Assembly (NCBI RefSeq): GCF_004363695.1
Contig: NZ_SNZC01000002.1
Coordinates: forward strand, 776,885-835,134
DNA from: Flavobacterium cheniae
GTDB taxonomy: Bacteria > Bacteroidota > Bacteroidia > Flavobacteriales > Flavobacteriaceae
Direction of reading: 5' to 3'
Length of the DNA: 58,250 nt
The number at the start of each line of letters is the position of its first letter. The stretch's first letter is position 1. The notes under the pieces were generated by a model. It was not told the origin of the DNA and did not search any database. It worked only from the letters and a program-made list of their open reading frames with translations. The translations under genes and the position numbers were made by a program. Positions 1 to 7,148 of this stretch are shown one piece after another.

Positions 1-196
1 TGGAATTGTTTTAAATTCTTCAGCGTTAATTTCAGAAGTAGTTGTTTTTGATGTTTTAGGAAGAAAATTACACCAACAAACAGTTACTAATCAAGATGAA
101 GTTGTTGTTTCTAAAATAGTGAAATCAAACCAAGCTTTATTAGTGAAAACAACATTGTCAAACGGTCAAGTAATTACGAAGAAAGTAATTTATTAA
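1..196 (+). CDS. C-terminal end of a T9SS-exported protein (partial)
   Basis: The reading frame is open from base 2 to the TAA at 194-196, giving about 64 residues; the start and main domain lie outside the window. The visible part has the usual type A Por-secretion sorting-domain layout: a hydrophobic strand followed by the turn FDVLGRK, several short alternating strands, and a final basic-hydrophobic strand ending KKVIY. In known T9SS substrates this tail directs export across the outer membrane and is then removed. The function of the passenger domain cannot be judged from here. A strong terminator follows directly, so this is the last gene of its transcript. Confidence 0.75.
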   Translation, partial: GIVLNSSALISEVVVFDVLGRKLHQQTVTNQDEVVVSKIVKSNQALLVKTTLSNGQVITKKVIY

Positions 197-214
197 TAAA
201 AATAATATTTTTTG

Positions 215-248
215 AAAAGCCCAATCGATTAAAGATTGGGCTTTTTTT
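215..248 (+). terminator. Rho-independent terminator after the partial T9SS gene
   Basis: Stem AAAAGCCCAATC / GATTGGGCTTTT with a short AT-rich loop, followed by a run of T. It lies 19 bases past the stop codon at 194-196. Confidence 0.85.
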
Positions 249-298
249 ATTTCATTTAAAATCAATTTCGTATTTTTGAACTTTATCAAACAATCACA

Positions 299-1687
299 AT
301 GGACAATATAAAACAATACGTTCAAGAAAATAAAGAACGTTTTTTAAACGAATTAATCGAACTTTTAAAAATCCCTTCTGTAAGTGCAGATAGCGCTTAT
401 GCTCATGATGTAGTATTAACAGCCGAAGCAGTTAAAGCTAGTCTAGAAAAAGCAGGTTGCGATTTTGTAGAACTTTGCGAAACACCAGGTTATCCTATTG
501 TTTACGGAGAAAAAATTATCGATAAAAACTTACCAACGGTTTTGGTTTATGGACATTACGATGTGCAACCACCAGATCCAATGGAATTATGGACATCACC
601 ACCTTTTGAACCAGTAATCAAAACTACAGAAATTCATCCTGAAGGAGCTATTTTTGCTCGTGGTGCATGCGATGACAAAGGTCAAATGTACATGCACGTG
701 AAAGCGTTTGAATACATGATTCAAAACAATTGCTTGCCATGTAATGTGAAATTCATGATTGAAGGCGAGGAAGAAGTAGGTTCAAAAAGTTTAGGATGGT
801 TTGTAGAAAGAAATCAAGAAAAATTAGCAAATGATGTGATTTTGATTTCGGATACCGGAATGATTTCTAATCAACAACCTTCTATTACAACAGGTTTAAG
901 AGGTTTGAGTTATGTTGAAGTTGAAGTTACAGGGCCAAATAGAGATTTGCATTCAGGATTATATGGTGGAGCAGTAGCGAATCCAATTAATGTATTAACC
1001 AAAATGATTGCTTCGTTACATGATGAAAACAATCATATTACCATTCCTGGTTTTTACGATAAAGTAGAAGAATTATCTGCTGATGAAAGAGCCGAAATGG
1101 CAAAAGCGCCGTTCTCATTAGAGAAATATAAAAAAGCTTTAGATATCGAAGAAGTTCATGGTGAAGCAGGTTATGTTACCAATGAAAGAAATTCAATTCG
1201 TCCAACTTTAGATGTGAATGGAATTTGGGGTGGCTATACTGGAGAAGGAGCTAAAACGGTTATCGCAAGTAAAGCTTTTGCGAAAATTTCAATGCGTTTA
1301 GTGCCTAACCAAGATTGGGAAGAAATCACGGAATTATTCAAAAAACATTTCGAAAGTATTGCTCCTAAATCAGTAAAAGTGGTGGTAAAACCACATCATG
1401 GTGGACAAGGTTATGTTACACCGATTGATAGTGTTGGTTATAGAGCAGCAAACAAAGCCTATACTGAAACTTTTGGTGTTCCTGCAATTCCGGTTCGTTC
1501 AGGTGGAAGTATTCCAATTGTAGCGTTATTTGAGAAGGAATTAAAGAGTAAAACTATTTTAATGGGCTTTGGGTTAGATAGCGATGCCATTCACTCACCA
1601 AACGAGCATTTTGGAGTTTTCAATTATTTAAAAGGAATTGAAACCATTCCATTATTCTACAAGTATTTTACAGAAATGAATAAATAA
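299..1687 (+). CDS. M20 family dipeptidase (carnosinase/CNDP-like)
   Basis: A 462-residue cytosolic metallopeptidase of the M20/M25/M40 family, expected to hydrolyse dipeptides with two zinc ions. The metal and catalytic motifs are visible in order: GHYDVQPPDP (His86, catalytic Asp88), RGACDDKGQ (bridging Asp near 125), EGEEEVGS (catalytic and metal Glu near 157-158), SDTG near 187, and a late HSPNEHF histidine. The long insert between the catalytic halves matches the dimerisation or lid domain. There is no signal peptide. The ATG at 299 lies about 50 bases after the preceding terminator. It is a single-gene unit closed by its own terminator. The exact substrate is inferred, not shown. Confidence 0.9.
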   Translation: MDNIKQYVQENKERFLNELIELLKIPSVSADSAYAHDVVLTAEAVKASLEKAGCDFVELCETPGYPIVYGEKIIDKNLPTVLVYGHYDVQPPDPMELWTSPPFEPVIKTTEIHPEGAIFARGACDDKGQMYMHVKAFEYMIQNNCLPCNVKFMIEGEEEVGSKSLGWFVERNQEKLANDVILISDTGMISNQQPSITTGLRGLSYVEVEVTGPNRDLHSGLYGGAVANPINVLTKMIASLHDENNHITIPGFYDKVEELSADERAEMAKAPFSLEKYKKALDIEEVHGEAGYVTNERNSIRPTLDVNGIWGGYTGEGAKTVIASKAFAKISMRLVPNQDWEEITELFKKHFESIAPKSVKVVVKPHHGGQGYVTPIDSVGYRAANKAYTETFGVPAIPVRSGGSIPIVALFEKELKSKTILMGFGLDSDAIHSPNEHFGVFNYLKGIETIPLFYKYFTEMNK

Positions 1688-1691
1688 AACG

Positions 1692-1718
1692 AAATCCCGA
1701 TGTAAATCGGGATTTTTT
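1692..1718 (+). terminator. Terminator after the M20 dipeptidase
   Basis: Stem AAATCCCGAT / ATCGGGATTT with a 4-base loop and a T-run, starting 4 bases after the dipeptidase stop. Confidence 0.85.
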
Positions 1719-1740
1719 GTTGAGAATCTTTGTGTTTTGT

Positions 1741-1795
1741 TCCATCTCACTCTCATACATATCCCATACATGTCCCATATATATTCCATGTAGGC
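1741..1795. repeat. Degenerate 11-bp tandem repeat
   Basis: Five consecutive 11-base units can be laid out from 1741: TCCATCTCACT, CTCATACATAT, CCCATACATGT, CCCATATATAT, TCCATGTAGGC. The middle three differ at only a few positions. It lies in the 119-base space between the dipeptidase terminator and the end of the minus-strand HTTM gene. No function is evident; it may be a slipped-strand minisatellite. Confidence 0.55.
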
Positions 1796-1837
1796 CCTAT
1801 GAAAATTAGTAATACTAATATAAATATTTATTCAGTT

Positions 1838-3136
1838 TTAATAAAGAACAATCCACTCATTATGTCCAAAATAATCCCATTCTGCCTTAGCCATATCAAA
1901 TTTTGGGTCAATTAAAGTTTTTAGTTCTTTTCTATTGATGCTGTTTTTACAATCGATGTAAATTGCTATTTGTTTTCCTTGGTATTCTTTTTTTATTCGT
2001 TGGCAGTATTGCCAAATAAAATCGGGTTTTGTGGCCAAGTTATACGCTTGATTATCTGTTAGATTTTTGCTATAATCATAAAATGATTCATCATCAGTTT
2101 CTAAATCCTTAATGCGAATAACAATGTAACCACTACGTTCTCTCAACATCATGCGCCAACTTAATCGATGGCCTTCTTCTGTCCAAAGTACATCGCCTTC
2201 AATAAAGTGATGACGAAGTGGGAGTAAAAGTTGAATAATTAAATAAGGAATCATCAAAAAGTAAACAATTCTTTTTCCGTAGAAATTTTGGTTTACATTT
2301 TCATTTTCAACACTTGTTTTCTTTTTAAGAAATATTCTCCTAATGGTTTCGGGTTCGTAAAAAAACAAAGCAAAAGTTAAGGCAAAAAAAGGAAAAACAC
2401 CAATTTCTAAAAATACGGCATTAAAAATATGAAAAGTTAATGACGCTAGTAAAGCTACTATTCTAGTTTTTTTAAATAGTAACATCGGTACAATTAACAA
2501 ATCAAAGAGAATTCCCATGTAAGCAATGAACAGATAAAACCATTTTTGAAGAAACAGTTTTTTCAAGGCAATTATTTCAGTAGAACTAACCAATAAGTTA
2601 CGCGTAAATGTGCCGTCTAGCCAGTCTGGATAAAATTTAGCAACAGCAGCATAAACATATACAATTCCAACTTGAATGATAAAGAGTAAGCTTATCCAAT
2701 AAGGCATTATTCTTTCTTCTGAAACTCGATTTTGTTTCACATCTAAAGAAGCGTATCGATTTGCTGGAAGAAAAATTAGCAAAAAACTGATGAGAAGTAA
2801 TAAATAGTAATGGTTATTGTAAGATGATTTCTGCATGAAATACACACCCGCCCACATAATCGTATAGGAAATAATCGCTATTCGGTAACGATATCCTAAC
2901 ATGATGGCTAATCCGAAAATGCCCATTAAAGAAAAGTAGCAGTACATTCCAAAACCAGGTAAAGGTTGAAGCCATTCTAAACCGATAAATGAAAATGTAA
3001 ATTCAGGGTCAATTAAAACACGTTTTACCCAGCCTGTAAGTATGGCACCAAAGCTTTCACAAGCAACTAAAAATCCAAAAAATATTCGGAAAACAATTAA
3101 CGGACTGTTGTCTATTGCTTGGAATATCGATTTCAT
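1838..3136 (-). CDS. HTTM-domain membrane protein (vitamin K-dependent gamma-carboxylase-like)
   Basis: 432 residues. The first ~285 are strongly hydrophobic with several membrane spans, and contain the NNHYYLLLL segment typical of the HTTM (horizontally transferred transmembrane) domain shared with vitamin K-dependent gamma-glutamyl carboxylase. The C-terminal ~140 residues are soluble and include the WRMMLRERSGY and WQYCQRIKKEY segments seen in bacterial homologues. The function of such bacterial proteins is unknown; a carboxylase activity would be speculation. Its ATG overlaps the ribF stop by four bases (ATGA), so it is translationally coupled to ribF. No terminator is evident in the short AT-rich space before the dipeptidase terminator. 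Confidence 0.8.
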   Translation of the reverse strand: MKSIFQAIDNSPLIVFRIFFGFLVACESFGAILTGWVKRVLIDPEFTFSFIGLEWLQPLPGFGMYCYFSLMGIFGLAIMLGYRYRIAIISYTIMWAGVYFMQKSSYNNHYYLLLLISFLLIFLPANRYASLDVKQNRVSEERIMPYWISLLFIIQVGIVYVYAAVAKFYPDWLDGTFTRNLLVSSTEIIALKKLFLQKWFYLFIAYMGILFDLLIVPMLLFKKTRIVALLASLTFHIFNAVFLEIGVFPFFALTFALFFYEPETIRRIFLKKKTSVENENVNQNFYGKRIVYFLMIPYLIIQLLLPLRHHFIEGDVLWTEEGHRLSWRMMLRERSGYIVIRIKDLETDDESFYDYSKNLTDNQAYNLATKPDFIWQYCQRIKKEYQGKQIAIYIDCKNSINRKELKTLIDPKFDMAKAEWDYFGHNEWIVLY

Positions 3137-4065
3137 TTCATGTTTTTAATAAAGTCTAGTGAAAAGGTTTTATCTTTTTCAAGTTGGACTTGTAATTCAG
3201 TTATCGAATTGAATTTATGTTCTTCTCGTATGTGTTCCAGAATTGATATTCGTAAATTTTCGTTGTAAATATCTTTGTTTAGTTCAAACAAGTGAACTTC
3301 AATTGATTGTTCATTTTCGCCTAAAGTTGGATTATTACCAATATTCATCATACCATAACGCAACTCGTTTTTTATAAAACTTGAGACGACATAAACCCCG
3401 TTTTTAGGAAGTAGTTTGTAGTTTTCAGATAATAAAATGTTGGCAGTAGGAAATCCGATTGTTCTTCCGATTTTTTTACCCTCAATTACTTTTCCTGAAA
3501 TAAAATAAGGATAACCTAAATATTCATTGGCTAATTTAATATTGCCTTCTAATAAAGCCTTTCTTATTTTGGTCGAACTTATTGCTATTTCATCAATTTC
3601 TTTAGCGCTAATTTGTTCTACTTCAAAATCATATTTTTTTCCAAAAGAAATCAAATCATTAATGTCGGCGCTTCTGTTTTTGCCAAAACGATGGTCATGT
3701 CCAATGATGATTTTATGAATATTTAATTTGTCAACTAAAATTTCTTTAACAAATTCCTCGGCAGTTAAATTAGAGAAAGCTTCATCAAACGGATGAATAA
3801 TTAGATTGTCTATTCCAAATTTTTCCAGTAGCGTTGCTTTTTCATCAATCGTATTTAATAGTTTGATAGATGAATCTTGTTGTAAAACCATTCTAGGGTG
3901 TGGGAAAAAAGTCAAAACAACACTTTCGTAAATATTTTCAAGAGTTGCGTTTTTCATTTTTTCCAAAATAGATTTATGTCCAAGATGAACGCCGTCATAA
4001 GTGCCAATGGTGATTATGGTTTTTTTTGGAGTTAAAACTTCGTTTATGGATTTGTAAATTTTCAA
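3133..4065 (-). CDS. ribF: Bifunctional riboflavin kinase / FAD synthetase
   Basis: 310 residues. It converts riboflavin to FMN and then FAD. The N-terminal FAD synthetase domain shows the nucleotidyltransferase motif GTYDGVHLGH at 21-30 and a later ISSTKIR. The C-terminal riboflavin kinase domain shows GRTIGFPTAN near 200 followed by KNGVYVV. The start codon is TTG at 4063-4065: no in-frame ATG lies just upstream, and a TATCTTTG promoter box sits at 4085-4092, giving a leader of about 15 bases. The gene is first in a two-gene transcript with the HTTM gene, whose start overlaps its stop. Confidence 0.93.
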   Translation of the reverse strand: MKIYKSINEVLTPKKTIITIGTYDGVHLGHKSILEKMKNATLENIYESVVLTFFPHPRMVLQQDSSIKLLNTIDEKATLLEKFGIDNLIIHPFDEAFSNLTAEEFVKEILVDKLNIHKIIIGHDHRFGKNRSADINDLISFGKKYDFEVEQISAKEIDEIAISSTKIRKALLEGNIKLANEYLGYPYFISGKVIEGKKIGRTIGFPTANILLSENYKLLPKNGVYVVSSFIKNELRYGMMNIGNNPTLGENEQSIEVHLFELNKDIYNENLRISILEHIREEHKFNSITELQVQLEKDKTFSLDFIKNMK

Positions 4066-4084
4066 TATGGTACAGATTAGCTTG

Positions 4085-4092
4085 CAAAGATA
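4085..4092 (-). promoter_or_regulatory. -7 promoter box for ribF
   Basis: The minus strand reads TATCTTTG, an exact TAnnTTTG match, about 20 bases upstream of the TTG start of ribF. No convincing TTTG lies at the -33 position. Confidence 0.55.
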
Positions 4093-4146
4093 ATTTCTTA
4101 TCTGTTGAAAAAAGTAACAAAAAAAGAAAAAATTGTTTTTTTTTGA

Positions 4147-4154
4147 TACATTTG
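4147..4154 (+). promoter_or_regulatory. -7 promoter box for the M43 metalloprotease
   Basis: TACATTTG, an exact TAnnTTTG match, 29 bases upstream of the ATG at 4184, in the divergent space shared with ribF. Confidence 0.55.
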
Positions 4155-4183
4155 TTAAACATTAATATTTAATTAACCTAAAA

Positions 4184-7039
4184 ATGAAGAAAAATTTACT
4201 AATTGCAGTTATTGCTCTTTCTGGTTGTTTTGCTTTTGGTCAAAAAAGCTTGCCTTCAACAAATCATTCGCAAGATGATTTTGAAACTTCAGTTGCTAGA
4301 GCAAGAACTTTTGCTCCAAATGGAGTTGTAAGATGTGCTACTGTTGAATACCAAAAAGATAGACAAAGTAGAGGTGTGGCCGCTTCAGATGACGCTTTTG
4401 AAGCTTGGTTGGCTCCAAAGATAGAAGAGATTAAAAGATTAAGATTAGCAGGAAGATTACCATCGGTAATTAGAATTCCTGTAGTAGTGCACGTAATTCA
4501 TAACGGAGATGCTGTAGGAAGTAATGAAAATATTGCTAATGGTCAAGTTTTGTCTCAAATTACGGTATTCAATCAAGATTTTAGAAGAATGTCTGGAACT
4601 CCTGGTTTTGGTGCTGGTGTTGACACAACAATTGAGTTTTGTTTGGCTCAAGTAGACCCAAATGGAAATCCTACAACAGGGATTGACAGGGTAAATAGAG
4701 GTGTTGCTAGTTATACGTCTATGGCAGCTATTCAAACTGCTAAAACGGCTACTATTTGGGATCCAACAAAATATTTAAATATGTGGACTTTTGCATTTGG
4801 TGGAGGCATGGCATCTACTCTAGGTTATGCTCAGTTTCCTTCAGGTTCTGGATTAGCTGGTATGGGAACAGATCCATGTGTAGATGATTTAGGTGGTGGA
4901 GATGCAACTACTGACGGTGTTGTTTGTAATTATAATACTTGGGGGTCTAGAACTATTTTCCCTGCGGGAACATATGCAGGAACTCAATATGACAAAGGAA
5001 GAACAATGACTCACGAGGTAGGTCATATGTTTGGATTACGTCATACTTGGGGTGATGGAGATTGTACTGTAGATGATTTTTGTGCTGACACACCTAATTG
5101 TGATGCTGATTATTATGCTGGTGTCGGTACTGGTGGATGTAATGCTCCAGTTCAGTGTGGAAATACAAGGCAGATTGAAAATTATATGGACTATTCAGAT
5201 GATGGTTGTATGAATATCTTTACTCAAAATCAGAAAGATAGAATGTTGGCAGTGTTAATGAATTCTCCAAGAAGAGATGATTTGTTAGTGTCGACAGTTT
5301 GTGAGCCAACTACTCAGCCTCCATATATACAATTTAAAAGGGTTGCATGTGGTTCAAGAATTGTAAAATCTGTAGTTGAAGGTAATGGTTGTGGATATAC
5401 AGAATTTACAGTGCCAGTTAGTATTAGTAAAGCTGCTTCTGCAAATGCTCTTGTAACTTTCAGTGTTGATGCTTTATCTGTTGCAAATGCTTCTGATATA
5501 CAAATAATGACACCATCGGTAACATTTAATTCTGGTTCAACAACAGATCAAAATTTTATTTTTAGAGTTCTAAATGATGCTTCTGTTGAACCAAACGAAG
5601 ATTTAATTATTACTTTTTCAGTAAATCCTAATGGAGGAAATGCAACTGCAAACCCTTACGAAGGAACTAAATTCAACATGACTATTCTAAATGACGATAC
5701 AGCAGTGGCTGCTACCGTTTTAGGACAACAAATATTTTCTGAAGGTTTTGAAACCTACACAGACTTTACATTAGGAAATGTTGGAGGTTGGACAACTTAT
5801 GATTTAGACGTGAATCCAACTTATCCAGATGATACTTATAATTTTCCTAATGAAGGATATACAGGGTCGTACATTGTTTTTAATCCTTCAGCTACTACTC
5901 CTAGTGCTGCAGGTGGGGGTTATGATGCTCATTCAGGAAATAAAGGGTATTATTGTTATAATGAAAGTGTAGCGCCTTTTGCAAATAATGATTGGGCTAT
6001 TACACCGCAAATTTCTTTAGGAACAAATTCTCAGTTAAAATTTTGGGCAAAAAGTTTAACGGATAACTATAATGGTGGTGAGCGTTTTAGAGTTTTAATT
6101 TCTACGACTAATACTAATACTGCTAGCTTTACACAACTTTCAGCGGGTCCTTACATTGTTCCGCCTCTAACTTGGACAGAGTACACATATAATTTAAGTG
6201 CTTACAATAATCAAAATGTTTACATTGCAATTCAGTGTGTTTCATCGGATGAGTTTGTGTTTATGTTAGATGATGTTTCGGTTACGTCTGATATTGTTAC
6301 TACAATTGAAACTAACGTGAATACTCCTACAGCTATGAGTAGCTTGCTTTCAGGAGCAGGAACAACTGCTTTCAAAGATGCTACTACAAGAGATTTATCA
6401 AATGTTGTTACTTTGAATGATGCTTCAAATTATGGTTGTACAGTTTCTTCTGTTACGAGAGCAGGAACAAGTGCTTTACAATATGGAACTTCAACAAACG
6501 CTGTTGATTTTGCAATGTCAAAACAATTTACAATTACTCCAGCAAATAATGTAAGTGGTAACACTACAATTACTTTCTATTTTACAGCTGCAGAAATTGC
6601 TGGTTGGGAAGCTGCAACAGGAAATAACAGATCATTATTGTATGTGGTAAGAGATGGTATTACAAGAGAAATTCAGCCAGTAACAATTGGTTCTTTTGGA
6701 ACTGGAGTTACTTTAACTGCCACATTTACTGGTGGAATTCAAGGGGTTTATTCTTTTGCTAGACAACAAAGTTTACCAACAGATAGTTTTGAGTTTAATG
6801 AAATAGGTTTATATCCTAATCCAAATAATGGAACTTTCAATGTACAGTTTACTCCATCATCGGAGAAAGTTAATGTAGTTGTGTTTGATTTAAGAGGAAG
6901 GGTTATCTTTGATAAACAGTATCAAAATAATGGATTATTCAACGAATCAATACAGTTAGACAATGTTGAATCTGGAGTTTATTTAGTAAAAATTCAAGAT
7001 GGTTCTAGAAAAACTACAAAGAAAATTATAATAGAATAA
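4184..7039 (+). CDS. Secreted M43 (pappalysin-like) zinc metalloprotease with T9SS tail
   Basis: 951 residues. Signal peptide MKKNLLIAVIALSGCFAFGQ. The catalytic domain carries the extended zinc motif HEVGHMFGLRH from His277 and a Met-turn YMDYSDDGC near 334-340, as in cytophagalysin/ulilysin-type M43 peptidases. Downstream, about 385-505 looks like a Calx-beta domain, about 515-700 a jelly-roll adhesin-like module beginning FSEGFETY, then further beta-rich sequence. The last ~80 residues (LYPNPNNGTF ... KKIIIE) form a type A T9SS sorting domain. It is probably a monocistronic extracellular protease, with its own promoter box and terminator. It is the first of three adjacent secreted metalloproteases with similar tails. 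The substrate is unknown. Confidence 0.9.
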   Translation: MKKNLLIAVIALSGCFAFGQKSLPSTNHSQDDFETSVARARTFAPNGVVRCATVEYQKDRQSRGVAASDDAFEAWLAPKIEEIKRLRLAGRLPSVIRIPVVVHVIHNGDAVGSNENIANGQVLSQITVFNQDFRRMSGTPGFGAGVDTTIEFCLAQVDPNGNPTTGIDRVNRGVASYTSMAAIQTAKTATIWDPTKYLNMWTFAFGGGMASTLGYAQFPSGSGLAGMGTDPCVDDLGGGDATTDGVVCNYNTWGSRTIFPAGTYAGTQYDKGRTMTHEVGHMFGLRHTWGDGDCTVDDFCADTPNCDADYYAGVGTGGCNAPVQCGNTRQIENYMDYSDDGCMNIFTQNQKDRMLAVLMNSPRRDDLLVSTVCEPTTQPPYIQFKRVACGSRIVKSVVEGNGCGYTEFTVPVSISKAASANALVTFSVDALSVANASDIQIMTPSVTFNSGSTTDQNFIFRVLNDASVEPNEDLIITFSVNPNGGNATANPYEGTKFNMTILNDDTAVAATVLGQQIFSEGFETYTDFTLGNVGGWTTYDLDVNPTYPDDTYNFPNEGYTGSYIVFNPSATTPSAAGGGYDAHSGNKGYYCYNESVAPFANNDWAITPQISLGTNSQLKFWAKSLTDNYNGGERFRVLISTTNTNTASFTQLSAGPYIVPPLTWTEYTYNLSAYNNQNVYIAIQCVSSDEFVFMLDDVSVTSDIVTTIETNVNTPTAMSSLLSGAGTTAFKDATTRDLSNVVTLNDASNYGCTVSSVTRAGTSALQYGTSTNAVDFAMSKQFTITPANNVSGNTTITFYFTAAEIAGWEAATGNNRSLLYVVRDGITREIQPVTIGSFGTGVTLTATFTGGIQGVYSFARQQSLPTDSFEFNEIGLYPNPNNGTFNVQFTPSSEKVNVVVFDLRGRVIFDKQYQNNGLFNESIQLDNVESGVYLVKIQDGSRKTTKKIIIE

Positions 7040-7060
7040 ATTATAAACTATGTTAATTAT

Positions 7061-7093
7061 AAAAAGAGAAAGCGATAGCTTTCTCTTTTTTTT
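7061..7093 (+). terminator. Terminator after the M43 protease
   Basis: Thirteen-base perfect stem AAAAAGAGAAAGC / GCTTTCTCTTTTT with a 4-base loop, running into T. Its last bases supply the TTTG of the next promoter. Confidence 0.9.
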
Positions 7094-7121
7094 GTGATTT
7101 AACAAATTATTTATACATTTG
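7091..7121 (+). promoter_or_regulatory. Promoter of the first reprolysin-like protease
   Basis: TTTG at 7091-7094, a 19-base spacer, then TACATTTG at 7114-7121. This is a full Bacteroidetes-type -33/-7 promoter. It places the transcript start just after 7121, so translation must begin downstream, at the ATG at 7149. Confidence 0.7.
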
Positions 7122-7148
7122 TTTATTAACCAAATAATTAACTATAAA

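Noticed and set aside
7119..7148. Ten-residue N-terminal extension of the first reprolysin-like protease from a TTG at 7119
   Set aside because: The codon lies inside the TACATTTG promoter box, and the signal peptide begins properly at the ATG at 7149.
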